A DNA stretch of 64,000 nucleotides. Origin: Bacillus salipaludis (GTDB lineage Bacteria > Bacillota > Bacilli > Bacillales_B > DSM-18226). Where the stretch lies: NCBI RefSeq assembly GCF_004358205.1, contig NZ_SMYO01000004.1, forward strand, positions 372,001-436,000, in the 5' to 3' direction. The notes beneath the pieces were generated by a model, which was given only the letters and a program-made list of their open reading frames with translations, was not told where the DNA came from and did not search any database. The translations under genes and the position numbers were made by a program. The first letter of the stretch is position 1. Every line of letters begins with the position of its first letter. Positions 34,650-42,964 of the stretch are shown piece by piece.

Positions 34650-34693
34650 ATAAGCTAGCAAAAACGTTTATGCGTTTTTGCTAGCTTATTTTT
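34650..34693 (+). terminator. Intrinsic terminator of the aldehyde dehydrogenase gene
   Basis: ATAAGCTAGCAAAAACG pairs with CGTTTTTGCTAGCTTAT around TTTATG, followed by T. It starts shortly after the stop codon. Confidence 0.9.
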
Positions 34694-34761
34694 ATTGGAC
34701 ACCGTTTTTTAGAAATTTGAATAAAGTATTGGAAGCAGACTTCTTTTGAGGGAGTGTCTTC

Positions 34762-35151
34762 ATGAGTAATAAGAATGGAAATTTTTCAGAGTTGGAACAA
34801 AAGAGGCTAAATATTGAAAAACAAATTTCACTTGGTATTTGGATTCAGGTGATTGGGGCAACAATCGAATTCTTAGGGATTGCAAAGTTAAGGGAGATTA
34901 GCGATAATCCAGATTCGATCCCTGAAAAAGAAGTACTAACTGGTGCCGGCATTCAAGCACTCGGAACATTTTTTGAAGCGATTGGGGTTTCCGGACAGAT
35001 TACTGGAAACGACAATAAACTTAAATTAGACGCCCAAAAATTAGCAATAACAGGTGATTGGCTCCAGTCGATCGGTGCGGCCTTAGAAGCTGCCGGTGGA
35101 ACTGGGGAGTTTTTGGAGGAACAAGAAAAGGCAAATTTATTTGTTCCATAA
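34762..35151 (+). CDS. Unrecognised protein with three glycine-rich helical repeats
   Basis: 129 aa, GAGGGAG upstream of the ATG. Three similar segments occur: LGIWIQVIGATIEFLGI (residues 24-40), TGAGIQALGTFFEAIGVSG (about 60-78) and TGDWLQSIGAALEAAGGTG (95-113). Each fits G-x-W/I-x-Q-x-(I/L)G-x2-(I/F)E-x2-G and would make an amphipathic or membrane-associated helix with small-residue faces. There is no signal peptide. I do not know the function. Homologues probably exist in Bacillaceae. It is followed by another small gene in the same direction. Confidence 0.7.
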   Translation: MSNKNGNFSELEQKRLNIEKQISLGIWIQVIGATIEFLGIAKLREISDNPDSIPEKEVLTGAGIQALGTFFEAIGVSGQITGNDNKLKLDAQKLAITGDWLQSIGAALEAAGGTGEFLEEQEKANLFVP

Positions 35152-35217
35152 GGTAGGATTAAATGGTAAAAATGGGCATGCTAACTGTATGTGTTGATTA
35201 AATTGTAGGAGGTTATT

Positions 35218-35613
35218 ATGCAATCATTTATCGTTAGTTTCCATCAGGAAGACAATGTAGATAGCATGCAAATACAAAAACTAAACCAACAGGATTTTGA
35301 AAAAGCAACCGAAGGTGGAACAAGACATTTATTTGATTTAGATACTAACGTTGGCTTTTTTGTCTTTTTTGATTCAGAAGATGTCGACGGCGTTGTCTCT
35401 TATTTAATGCTTCAATATGAAGAAGACAATGAAGAACCTGTTGGCTGTTACTCTTTCCGACTAGAGGATTTTTATGAATTCACGGCGCTTTACCTAAACG
35501 ACCTGGAATTTAATGAAGAAACTGAGGAAGAGGAAGAAGAGTACGGACCGATACACCATTTAGCACATTTATTGTTCCATATTGTTGAAGAAGGTAAGGA
35601 CATTGAGGTGTAG
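35218..35613 (+). CDS. Acidic cytosolic protein, uncharacterised
   Basis: 131 aa with GTAGGAGG 5 bases before the ATG. It is strongly acidic, with a run of ten glutamates broken by threonine (EETEEEEEEYG, near 105-115). No membrane segment or signal. Beta-rich core LFDLDTNVGFFVFFDSEDVDG at 35-55. It resembles hypothetical cytosolic proteins of Bacillus that I cannot name. It has its own terminator. Confidence 0.7.
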   Translation: MQSFIVSFHQEDNVDSMQIQKLNQQDFEKATEGGTRHLFDLDTNVGFFVFFDSEDVDGVVSYLMLQYEEDNEEPVGCYSFRLEDFYEFTALYLNDLEFNEETEEEEEEYGPIHHLAHLLFHIVEEGKDIEV

Positions 35614-35634
35614 TTTTGGACTTATTGTTGAATC

Positions 35635-35658
35635 GGGCGCTTTCGAGAGCGCCCTTTT
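35635..35658 (+). terminator. Intrinsic terminator of the acidic protein gene
   Basis: GGGCGC and GCGCCC pair around TTTCGAGA, followed by TTTT. It is short but GC-rich. Confidence 0.72.
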
Positions 35659-35663
35659 GATTG

Positions 35664-35716
35664 TTATCAGCGAATTTTTGCAGTTTATCAGCGAATTGGA
35701 CCACTTATCAGCGAAT
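35664..35716. repeat. Three TTATCAGCGAAT repeats at about 21-bp spacing
   Basis: Exact copies of TTATCAGCGAAT start at 35664, 35685 and 35705. The bases between copies differ. They abut the 3' end of the NERD gene; the same motif recurs in a second array on its other side at 36790-36885. Confidence 0.85.
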
Positions 35717-35722
35717 CCATTT

Positions 35723-36697
35723 TTACCAAGGAATTGTCTTAGGAAAATAAGTACGATTTTTGTTCGCCCCGGAAAACTTAAGATTTGAAGCCTGTAATAA
35801 TCTTTTAGCTGTATCAATTGATTTAATATGCATAAACTCCCGAAACTCTCGATTTGTTATTTTCATATCAATCAATAAAAAATAGTCTTTAAGTGCACCA
35901 ATATGAGCATCTATTGAATAATGCTGACATTTAGCACAAAACCATTTCTGTTTCTTTCGAATCATAGGGAGATATTTACAGTAGGGGCATTGCACGCCAG
36001 TTAATAACTCTAACCTTTGAATACCGAATTTCTGAAGAAGATATCCTGTTGGTGGAGTGTTCATTTTCAATAGAAGGCGAGAAAGCTTACGGAGGTCTTT
36101 TGCTGTTAGAATGGGGGTAGTATAAATACCTTCAAGATCTTGAATTCTTTTTAACATCACATCCCCTTTACATACTTTTGGTTTTACTTTATAAGCATTT
36201 TTTCCCGTAATGACATACGAAGCATAACTATTGCTTATAACAACTAAATAAACAACTGGAACAGGGGGAAAATGATTCGCAGCCAATAGCTTCTTTATAT
36301 ATTCTTGATGCCTTTCTGCCTGCGTAATTGGATAGGAATACCCTTTTTCTTCCTCACCTTTAATTTGGATAAATTGCTCATTTTCCGTATCAAATATTAA
36401 TTTTCCGGCCATATTTTTCACATCAATTATTAGGATAAATTCAGGTGTTAAGAGAAGAGTATCAATTTGGCAGTTGTAGTCACCATCTGGAAGGTTTAGA
36501 TCGTGGAAAATCAGGTATTTCAGTTTGGGGAGTTCACGATAATAAAAATCTAGAGATTGTTCGCCCTCATATCCAGCTTGTCTTCTGCCTAATTCATCTG
36601 AAATTTGCTGGTATCTAGCATGACTCAAGGGAATACGCCGTAAAATAGCGGATAAAATGAGAATTTTTAATGGGATTGTTCTTTCTTTTACTAACAA
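35723..36697 (-). CDS. NERD-domain protein with C-terminal zinc ribbon
   Basis: 324 aa from TTG at 36697, with AAGGAG 9 bases upstream; an earlier in-frame GTG lies inside that site. The NERD (nuclease-related) domain runs from about residue 38: GYEGEQSLDFYYRELP, then NLPDGDYNCQIDTLLL and ILIIDVKNMAGK with the D-x-D-V-K pattern of a restriction-type nuclease core. A zinc ribbon CPYCKYLP and CAKCQHYS follows near 240-265, then a DNA-binding-like tail. The role is unknown; some NERD proteins are linked to DNA processing or defence. Repeat arrays flank both ends of the gene. Confidence 0.85.
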   Translation of the reverse strand: MLVKERTIPLKILILSAILRRIPLSHARYQQISDELGRRQAGYEGEQSLDFYYRELPKLKYLIFHDLNLPDGDYNCQIDTLLLTPEFILIIDVKNMAGKLIFDTENEQFIQIKGEEEKGYSYPITQAERHQEYIKKLLAANHFPPVPVVYLVVISNSYASYVITGKNAYKVKPKVCKGDVMLKRIQDLEGIYTTPILTAKDLRKLSRLLLKMNTPPTGYLLQKFGIQRLELLTGVQCPYCKYLPMIRKKQKWFCAKCQHYSIDAHIGALKDYFLLIDMKITNREFREFMHIKSIDTAKRLLQASNLKFSGANKNRTYFPKTIPW

Positions 36698-36789
36698 AAT
36701 GATCACTCCTTTTATTTTTTCTTCTTAAAATTAGCATATAAGTTCTCCAGAAAACTAAATGATTTGTAAAATCTTTATGAACAAATACC

Positions 36790-36885
36790 TTATCAGCGAA
36801 TCACGAAGATTTATTAGCGAATCTGATACATTTATCAGCGAATCTGATACATTTACCAGCGGATTAAACCAATTTATCAGCGAAT
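36790..36885. repeat. Five TTATCAGCGAAT-type repeats at 21-bp spacing
   Basis: Copies start at 36790, 36811 (TTATTAGCGAAT), 36832, 36853 (TTACCAGCGGAT) and 36874. The period is exactly 21 bases, so on the plus strand they spell a 7-residue repeat FISESDT in an open frame that has no good ribosome binding site. Together with the array at 35664 they bracket the NERD gene. Confidence 0.85.
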
Positions 36886-36991
36886 CCAAATCCCCAGAAG
36901 AATCCACCAGCATATTAATTGAAAAACCACCTATACAACGTTATAATTACCTCGAATTCAAAATAAATTCTCCACGAACGGAGGTAAGGAA

Positions 36992-37822
36992 ATGTTACAA
37001 AGAGAAATACAACGAACCTGGACCGTGCAACATCATCAGCAAAGCCCAATCCATGCGGCAGGAATGGTGCTCGATCCGACTAACATGCATGAATTTGATC
37101 CATTTCTTTTCCTGGCCGAAGATTTTTTCAAAAAAGGTACCTTCGATTTTCATCCCCATCGCGGGATTGAGACTGTAACCTATGTCATCGAAGGAAAACT
37201 TGAACATAATGACAATAAAGCGGGCAAAGGAGAGCTAGGACCTGGCGATGTTCAATGGATGACGGCAGGAAGAGGCGTCATTCACATTGAAGACCCAGCA
37301 GAAGGCGACACCGTTCATTCCTTACAGCTATGGGTTAACCTTCCTCGTGAACACAAAATGACCGAGCCGTGCTATCAAAACCTTCGAGGTCAAGACATGC
37401 CAGTCCGCGAAGAACAGGGTGTGCTGGTTCGTATTTTTTCCGGGTCATCGGGCGGAATAAAGTCCTCGACGAAAAACTATGTTCCAGTGACATTTGTTGA
37501 AATCAATCTCGAAGCCGGAGCAACCATCTCCCAGGACTTACCTGGAGATTACAGCGGTTTTATGTATGTTCTTGATGGAAGCGGACTTTTCGGGAAAAAT
37601 AAGGTAGAAGCCGAAAAAGGCCAGGCATTGCAATTAGGCAAGGGTGTAGAAGGGGACGCGAGCGAAGTGACCATTCAGGCGAAAGAAAAACTGCAAGTAT
37701 TGCTCTATGCGGGAAAACCTCTAAACGAACCAATCGTTGCCCGGGGGCCATTCGTAATGAATACAGAGGAAGAAATTCGCCAAGCTTACCGCGATTATAT
37801 GGACGGAAAGTTTGGAGAGTAA
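36992..37822 (+). CDS. Pirin family protein
   Basis: 276 aa, CGGAGG 8 bases before the ATG. Bicupin: the metal site of the N-terminal cupin is in FDFHPHRGIETVTYVIEG (about 52-69) and the paired histidine/glutamate in AGRGVIHIEDP. The C-terminal cupin follows from about 165. Bacterial pirins such as YhhW act as quercetinase-like dioxygenases, while others bind enzymes of central metabolism. The actual substrate is unknown. It ends with a terminator. Confidence 0.92.
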   Translation: MLQREIQRTWTVQHHQQSPIHAAGMVLDPTNMHEFDPFLFLAEDFFKKGTFDFHPHRGIETVTYVIEGKLEHNDNKAGKGELGPGDVQWMTAGRGVIHIEDPAEGDTVHSLQLWVNLPREHKMTEPCYQNLRGQDMPVREEQGVLVRIFSGSSGGIKSSTKNYVPVTFVEINLEAGATISQDLPGDYSGFMYVLDGSGLFGKNKVEAEKGQALQLGKGVEGDASEVTIQAKEKLQVLLYAGKPLNEPIVARGPFVMNTEEEIRQAYRDYMDGKFGE

Positions 37823-37840
37823 CTAATATTAAGGATGGGA

Positions 37841-37872
37841 AAAAAGGTTTGGCAGATTACCAAACCTTTTAC
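37841..37872 (+). terminator. Intrinsic terminator of the pirin gene
   Basis: AAAAAGGTTTG and CAAACCTTTT pair around GCAGATTAC. It can also serve the convergent small secreted-protein gene. Confidence 0.8.
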
Positions 37873-37878
37873 TAAATT

Positions 37879-38121
37879 TTAAAAACGATTCATCATTTCT
37901 TTAGAATTTGTCTCGCTCATCATACCACCGTTTCCATGACAGGTCTTGTACATGTTTTTCAACTCTTCTTTAGATGAATTAGGATGCATTTTTTCCATAA
38001 AAGGCAACATTTTTTCGAAGTTTAGACCATTACCAGAGTTGCCGTTTCCTGCTGCAAAAACTGCTGTACCTGCGCCAAGAATTAGTGCTGCACTAAAAAT
38101 ACTCATTGCAATTTTTTTCAT
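37879..38121 (-). CDS. Small secreted protein, unrecognised
   Basis: 80 aa from the ATG at 38121 with AAAGGAG 9 bases upstream. A signal peptide at residues 1-23 (MKKIAMSIFSAALILGAGTA, then VFAA) is cut probably after AFAA-like VFAA. The mature part of about 57 residues is Gly/Asn-rich at first, then has FEKMLPFMEKMHPNSSKEEL and a single cysteine in YKTCHG. I do not recognise the family. It is probably released or wall-associated. Confidence 0.72.
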   Translation of the reverse strand: MKKIAMSIFSAALILGAGTAVFAAGNGNSGNGLNFEKMLPFMEKMHPNSSKEELKNMYKTCHGNGGMMSETNSKEMMNRF

Positions 38122-38210
38122 TATAAACAACTCCTTTCATATCTTACCTTCATCATAAAGCAAGAATTTGCAGAAAAGATGGATAGGGAATGACGAATTC
38201 GTGAAGTTTT

Positions 38211-38244
38211 AAAAAAGCACTGGTTCTCTAAGAGACCAGTGCTA
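38211..38244 (-). terminator. Intrinsic terminator of the MFS drug transporter gene
   Basis: On the minus strand AGCACTGGT and ACCAGTGCT pair around CTCTTAGAGA, followed by TTTTTT. It lies just after the transporter stop codon. Confidence 0.85.
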
Positions 38245-38250
38245 AGCCAG

Positions 38251-39762
38251 TTATCCTTTTTTCGCCACGACAACCCTTGCTTTCCCCATGAAAAAGATGG
38301 TTACAGCTGCGATTGCAATTGGAATTAATGTAAGTAAAAACGTATGTGTAATGGAATCAGACATAGCGTGAACAATTTTATCCAAGATAAAACTAGGAAT
38401 TTTCGCGCGTTCACTAGCTTCGAAGATTTGACGCGGGTCCATGTTAGACATAGAAGGAGCTCCGCCTGCTCCCTGCATCCCCTTAAAAGCTTCTTTCAAG
38501 TTATCAGTAAATTCATTCGTTTGAATCGAGCCGAAAATCGTTACTCCAAGCGTCATTCCGAATGAGCGAAGGAAGGAGTTGGTGGAATTGGCCGTTCCCC
38601 GGTATTGCGGCTCCAAGTTGTGAATCGATGCAGTTGGTAAAAGGGAAAAAGAAAACCCAACGCCAAATCCGACAAGAATCATATAAAGAGTTAACATCCA
38701 GCGTGCGGTATCCGTTGTCAGATTTCCAAGCAAAATCATCCCGGCTAAATAGGAAATGATGGAGATCACCATTAAATTACGATATGAAGTTTTGGTTAAG
38801 AAAATACCACCGACAGAACTTCCTGCAACTGACCCTAACATCATAGGAGTCAAAATTAACCCTGCATTCTTAGCTGAGCCGCCATAAACAGCCTGAACAA
38901 AAATCGGAATAAACACCGTTAATATTATAAATGTACCGCCATATAAAAACGCAAGAATTTGCGAGGTGGCAAATAATCGTCTTTTAAAGAGCCAAAGTGG
39001 CAATATCGGCTCTGCTGCTTTAAATTCAGCAATAAAAAAGGCCACGAAGAAGACGAAGAAGCTAGCAAACAAGCCAATAATTTGAGCTGAATCCCAGTCA
39101 TATTCCTTGCCGCCAAGCTCAAGAGCAAACATTAAACTAACGACCGAAATAACAAGTGTGATGGCACCGACCCAGTCAATTTTTTGCTTAGAGTGCTGAA
39201 GGGATTCATGGTAGAAACGAACAATTAAGAAAAGCGAAACGATTCCAATTGGGACATTGACATAAAAAACCCAATGCCAGCTAATATAGTCGGTAATATA
39301 AGCCCCTAATAATGGACCCAATACACTCGAAGCGCCAAAAACGGCACCAAGTAATCCAGTCATTTTTCCACGGTTTTCCTGTGGGAAAATATCAAAAACG
39401 ATGGTAAAAGCAATCGGCATTAATGCTCCACCGCCAATCCCCTGGATGGCACGGTAAATGCTTAACTGAATAATACTTTGGGCAATTCCGCAAAGGGCAG
39501 AACCAGCTAAAAAGATGACTAAACCAAAAATAAAGAAGCGTTTGCGCCCGTACATATCAGATAGTTTGCCGAAAATCGGCATTCCGGCCATAACCGCTAC
39601 CATATAGGCAGAAGTCACCCAAATAAATTTGTCGAAGCCTCCAAGATCTGAAACAATGGTAGCCATCGCCGTTGCGACAATTGTATTATCCATGGCAGCC
39701 ATTAAAATAGCTAATAAAATTCCAGCCACAACAAATTTAAGATTATTATCTTTTTTAATCAT
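38251..39762 (-). CDS. MFS multidrug efflux transporter, DHA2 (14-TM) family
   Basis: 503 aa from the ATG at 39762 (GGAGA 6 bases upstream); the frame extends 35 codons further without a site. Fourteen hydrophobic segments. Motif C-like GAVFGASSVLGPLLGAYITD (near 140-160) and motif A-like GKLSDMYGRKR (near 70) are typical of EmrB/QacA drug:H+ antiporters, and MDNTIVATAMATI in TM1 is motif D1. It is divergent from a MarR gene, and the region between them holds a perfect 21-bp palindrome, so it is probably drug-induced through that regulator. Confidence 0.9.
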   Translation of the reverse strand: MIKKDNNLKFVVAGILLAILMAAMDNTIVATAMATIVSDLGGFDKFIWVTSAYMVAVMAGMPIFGKLSDMYGRKRFFIFGLVIFLAGSALCGIAQSIIQLSIYRAIQGIGGGALMPIAFTIVFDIFPQENRGKMTGLLGAVFGASSVLGPLLGAYITDYISWHWVFYVNVPIGIVSLFLIVRFYHESLQHSKQKIDWVGAITLVISVVSLMFALELGGKEYDWDSAQIIGLFASFFVFFVAFFIAEFKAAEPILPLWLFKRRLFATSQILAFLYGGTFIILTVFIPIFVQAVYGGSAKNAGLILTPMMLGSVAGSSVGGIFLTKTSYRNLMVISIISYLAGMILLGNLTTDTARWMLTLYMILVGFGVGFSFSLLPTASIHNLEPQYRGTANSTNSFLRSFGMTLGVTIFGSIQTNEFTDNLKEAFKGMQGAGGAPSMSNMDPRQIFEASERAKIPSFILDKIVHAMSDSITHTFLLTLIPIAIAAVTIFFMGKARVVVAKKG

Positions 39763-39851
39763 GAAATGTCTCCTTCTTTTGTATGGTCTTCCTAGATCTT
39801 CTTTCATAGGGTAAAAAAGTTTGATAAGATGAAATATACTAAGGAAACCTA

Positions 39852-39872
39852 TTATCTTGATTATCAAGATAA
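39852..39872. promoter_or_regulatory. Palindromic operator between the MFS pump and its MarR regulator
   Basis: TTATCTTGAT and ATCAAGATAA are exact inverse copies around a single T. It lies 26 bases before the marR start and 90 bases before the transporter start, in the classic place for autoregulated MarR control of a divergent pump. Confidence 0.75.
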
Positions 39873-39898
39873 AGTAATTTTAAAAGGAAGGATGAAAC

Positions 39899-40393
39899 AT
39901 GTCAATGGATTTATTTAATCATCCTGATACAATAAAGAATCTAATAAAAAATTTGCGGAAACTGAGCACAAGAATGGTTCTTTTTCAACAAACTGCAGCC
40001 CATTCAATCGGCTTGGTTCATACTGATTTTAAAACAGCGGACATTCTCAATGAAGCAGGCCCGCTTACGGCAGGGGAATTAAGTAAGGTAACCGGTCTGA
40101 GTACGGGGTCTGTTACTGCTCTTATTGATCGACTCGAGCATGCGGGGTATGCCAGGAGGGAGAAAGATCCGAACGACCGCCGACGGGTCATTATTGTACC
40201 AGTAAAAGAAAATCAATGCTCCATTAAAGAGCATTTCTTACCTTTAAACAAATCGATGACTGAGCTCTGTTCTCATTATAATGAAGAGCAGCTGGCATTA
40301 ATCAGCGGCTTTTTAGAAAAAACAATTGCCATCCATGAAAAAGAAATTCAGGCGGCAAGCCGATACGAAGTTAAAAAAGAGGAGCTCCAATAA
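39899..40393 (+). CDS. MarR family transcriptional regulator (drug-pump associated)
   Basis: 164 aa with AAGGAAGG 6 bases before the ATG. The winged helix is in residues 50-110: LTAGELSKVTGLSTGSVTAL, then IDRLEHAGYARREKDPNDRR, the DxRxR-like wing. MarR proteins bind as dimers to palindromes and are released by ligands. It is divergent from the DHA2 pump with a perfect palindrome between, so it very likely represses that pump and itself. Confidence 0.9.
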   Translation: MSMDLFNHPDTIKNLIKNLRKLSTRMVLFQQTAAHSIGLVHTDFKTADILNEAGPLTAGELSKVTGLSTGSVTALIDRLEHAGYARREKDPNDRRRVIIVPVKENQCSIKEHFLPLNKSMTELCSHYNEEQLALISGFLEKTIAIHEKEIQAASRYEVKKEELQ

Positions 40394-40411
40394 AGAGCCC
40401 CTCTTAATAAA

Positions 40412-40795
40412 TCATCTTTGAAAAAACTCAACCCATTCACCATCATGTCCGTGAAAAAAGAAATAGCGGTACCCGTTTGGAAGTGTTGTGATTTCTTCAT
40501 CGATCAATTTCACATCTAATCCTTTTATAAGATTGAATTCTGCTTCAATATCATCGACCAACACAGCAAAATGATGCACTTTGCCTTCTTGAGGGAGATT
40601 ATCATTATAGCCTTGAATTAACTCTAGTTCGGTTTCATCGGAGCCATTGAAACCGAGAAAGGCCAAGGTCATCGACTCATCAGAATGAATGAATTTATCC
40701 TTCAGCTCCATTCCCACAATTTCTTGATAGAATTTGATAGATGCATCGATGTCTTTTACCATAATCCCCACATGGTCAATTTTCTTTCCAGGCAT
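40412..40795 (-). CDS. VOC/glyoxalase family protein
   Basis: 127 aa. Two beta-alpha-beta-beta-beta modules: KIDHVGIMVKDIDASIKFYQ (residues 4-23), and VHHFAVLVDDIEAEFNLI at 73-90. Likely metal ligands are H7, E56, H74 or H75 and E123, in the pattern of glyoxalase I and methylmalonyl-CoA epimerase-like enzymes. The substrate is unknown. It follows the FAD protein gene by 19 bases on the same strand and is probably co-transcribed. Confidence 0.87.
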   Translation of the reverse strand: MPGKKIDHVGIMVKDIDASIKFYQEIVGMELKDKFIHSDESMTLAFLGFNGSDETELELIQGYNDNLPQEGKVHHFAVLVDDIEAEFNLIKGLDVKLIDEEITTLPNGYRYFFFHGHDGEWVEFFQR

Positions 40796-40814
40796 TTTCG
40801 GTTTCTCCCTTAGA

Positions 40815-41378
40815 TTATGATTTTAAGACATCATGGTCAACGTAGCGTTCGCCGTTTAATTCGCTAATTACATTGATGGCAACCTTTGCTCCGTCACCAG
40901 CAGTTATGATCGTATGTACACTCACACCAGCAACTGTTCCAGCTGCCCAAATTCCATCTAGATTTGTTTTTCCTTCAGCAGTTACATCTAGAACCGTTTT
41001 AATTCTTGGCTCTGTACCTGGCTTGGTTTTTAAGCCAACTGTTTCAGCAAGAGTAACTAACGCGCCAGTAGCAATGATAACATGCTTGGTTTCATAACTT
41101 TCACCATCAGTTTCCACTTTATAGCCATTATCTGTTTTAACGATATTGTTTACTGTACCCTGAACTAGTTCAGCGCCAAATTTACTTGCTTGCTTTTTAC
41201 CAATTTCAATTAAATCTGGACCTGTGATTTCTGCTACACCATAATGATTTTCAATCCAAGCACGTTTTGTCATGCTTTTGTCATTGTCAACAACCAATGT
41301 TTTCTTTCCAGCTTTTGCGGTAAATAAAGCAGCACTTGCTCCAGCTGCACCTGCGCCAACGATCACTACATCAAACAT
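40815..41378 (-). CDS. Short FAD-dependent oxidoreductase, thioredoxin-reductase-like
   Basis: 187 aa from the ATG at 41378 (GGAGGT 6 bases upstream; the ATG two codons earlier is too close). FAD-binding Rossmann motif VVIVGAGAAGASAALFTAK (3-21). The second FAD motif is GIWAAGTVAGV (about 143-153) and HVIIATGA is near 99. It lacks the central NADPH domain and the CxxC of true thioredoxin reductases. Many Bacillaceae encode such single-domain proteins; the electron partner is unknown. It is probably in an operon with the VOC gene. Confidence 0.82.
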   Translation of the reverse strand: MFDVVIVGAGAAGASAALFTAKAGKKTLVVDNDKSMTKRAWIENHYGVAEITGPDLIEIGKKQASKFGAELVQGTVNNIVKTDNGYKVETDGESYETKHVIIATGALVTLAETVGLKTKPGTEPRIKTVLDVTAEGKTNLDGIWAAGTVAGVSVHTIITAGDGAKVAINVISELNGERYVDHDVLKS

Positions 41379-41471
41379 ACACATACCTCCAATTTTAATT
41401 ATAATAATTCTTATTTAGATTAACTTAAATCCAAAATATTGTAAAATAAACTGCTCTATATTCGAAATCTT

Positions 41472-41693
41472 TCAATAGCAGTATGTCCATTTCCGAATAA
41501 AATAAAAAGAACCATCTTTTCCTTCTGTGGAATAATGGTTCTTGTACTTGTTTTTGTATAAACAATCTTTTTTCGTTTTGGTTGTTCGTGTTCTCATATC
41601 TGCGAAAACAAAGACGCTCCGTTTTAGATCAGGCTTCAGCTTTCCTTCGCGTTCCATTTTTTCGCGCAGCTTTTTGGCTTTTGATTTTGCCAT
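41472..41693 (-). CDS. Small basic protein, conserved type, unrecognised
   Basis: 73 aa from the ATG at 41693 with GAGGTG 7 bases upstream (ATG at 41699 is an alternative). Lysine/arginine-rich: MAKSKAKKLREKMEREGKLK then RSVFVFADMRTRTTKTKKDC. The N-terminal helix and strong positive charge suggest nucleic-acid or ribosome binding. I do not know the family name. Confidence 0.65.
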   Translation of the reverse strand: MAKSKAKKLREKMEREGKLKPDLKRSVFVFADMRTRTTKTKKDCLYKNKYKNHYSTEGKDGSFYFIRKWTYCY

Positions 41694-41757
41694 TTTCATC
41701 ACCTCATATATAAAGAGTAATACCATTATATAATACTCCTATATAGAGGTGAATAGA

Positions 41758-42957
41758 TTATTGTTCCTGACTTTTTAATTTCGATGAAGTTTCGCGTTTC
41801 TTTGCATGATGAAAGAAGTAATAGAGTACAGCACCAATTAAAACATAGAATGCACATAAGAAATATAGAGAGCTATAAGACATTTTTGCAGCAACTAATC
41901 CGATGAAAAATGAACCAAGAGCAATACCGGTATCGTAGATTGATAGAAAGGTAGCCGTAGCCAATCCACGTTTATTCGGAGCAGCATCTTGAATCGCAAT
42001 TGTTTGGAAGGTTGGAAATAATGTTCCCCATCCTAACCCGATTAAAGCGGCTGAAAGGAGGAAGGTAAACGCTCCATCAGCTTTACTTAATACCAAAAGC
42101 CCGATCGCAAAAAGGATAATACATGGATAGAAAAGAACGTTTGATCCATATTGATCCAACCATTTTCCGGTAAAAGGTCTTGAAAGCAAAAGGAAAGCAG
42201 CGTAGACCACAAAGAATAGACTTGCTACATTTGCCAAGTGTATTTCGCTCGCATAAACGGATACAAAGGAAAGAAGCGCCGAATAGACGATGGCTAAGAA
42301 GCCGCCAACAATCGAGATGGGTACCGCAGATGCTTCGAATAAATTCCGTACAGAAAAGGAAGATTGTACTGTCGGCTCAACTTTCTGTTCTTTTTTCGGA
42401 AGTTTAATACTAAGACCGGTAAGAAGGGCAGCAATTGCAACTACTAGTGTTAAAGTAAACAACCAACTAGAGCCCCATTGCTGAACGGCGAGCAATCCTA
42501 GAAACGGCCCTAATACCATCGCCATGTTGATTGACATCACAAAGTAGCCCATTCCTTCGCCCCTGCGCGAGGAAGGTATTAGATCAGCCACAATCGTCCC
42601 AGCTGCTGTTGTTGCTATGCCGAAGCCAACTCCATGTAATAACCGAATGATGAGAAAGCCGGTGATTGATTTTGGAAAAAAGTAAAAGAGGGAGGCACCT
42701 GCAAAAATGATTAAAGCAGTTAACAATACCTTTCTACTCCCTGCCCGTTCTAGCCATTGCCCTGCCAGCGGACGCGAAATGATGGCGGAGAGCAAAAATA
42801 CAGTGGTCATTAAACCTGCTTGTGAAGCACTGCTGTGGAATTCCTTTAACGCAAATATAGGAAGAGTCACTAGCAAAATATAAAAAGTTAAAAACAGAAA
42901 AAAGTTACTTAGGGATATACTAATAAAATCCTTTGTCCACAATTTCGGTTTCGACAT
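41758..42957 (-). CDS. MFS transporter, 12-TM
   Basis: 399 aa with about twelve hydrophobic segments. Motif A is partly present as GQWLERAGSRKVLL (after TM2), the central repeat is SRPFTGKWLDQYGSNVLF, and motif C-like MVLGPFLGLLAV is in TM5. It resembles YhhS/SetA-type exporters of sugars or drugs. Its ATG is 7 bases downstream of the stop codon of the MarR gene, so the two form one operon. Export of a toxic compound under MarR control is likely; the substrate is unknown. Confidence 0.88.
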   Translation of the reverse strand: MSKPKLWTKDFISISLSNFFLFLTFYILLVTLPIFALKEFHSSASQAGLMTTVFLLSAIISRPLAGQWLERAGSRKVLLTALIIFAGASLFYFFPKSITGFLIIRLLHGVGFGIATTAAGTIVADLIPSSRRGEGMGYFVMSINMAMVLGPFLGLLAVQQWGSSWLFTLTLVVAIAALLTGLSIKLPKKEQKVEPTVQSSFSVRNLFEASAVPISIVGGFLAIVYSALLSFVSVYASEIHLANVASLFFVVYAAFLLLSRPFTGKWLDQYGSNVLFYPCIILFAIGLLVLSKADGAFTFLLSAALIGLGWGTLFPTFQTIAIQDAAPNKRGLATATFLSIYDTGIALGSFFIGLVAAKMSYSSLYFLCAFYVLIGAVLYYFFHHAKKRETSSKLKSQEQ

Positions 42958-42964
42958 GTGGAAA

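Noticed and set aside
36759..37178. Protein-coding ORF with a 7-residue repeat (FISESDT)
   Set aside because: It has no ribosome binding site, arises from the 21-bp DNA repeat, and its 3' half overlaps the well-supported pirin gene in another frame.
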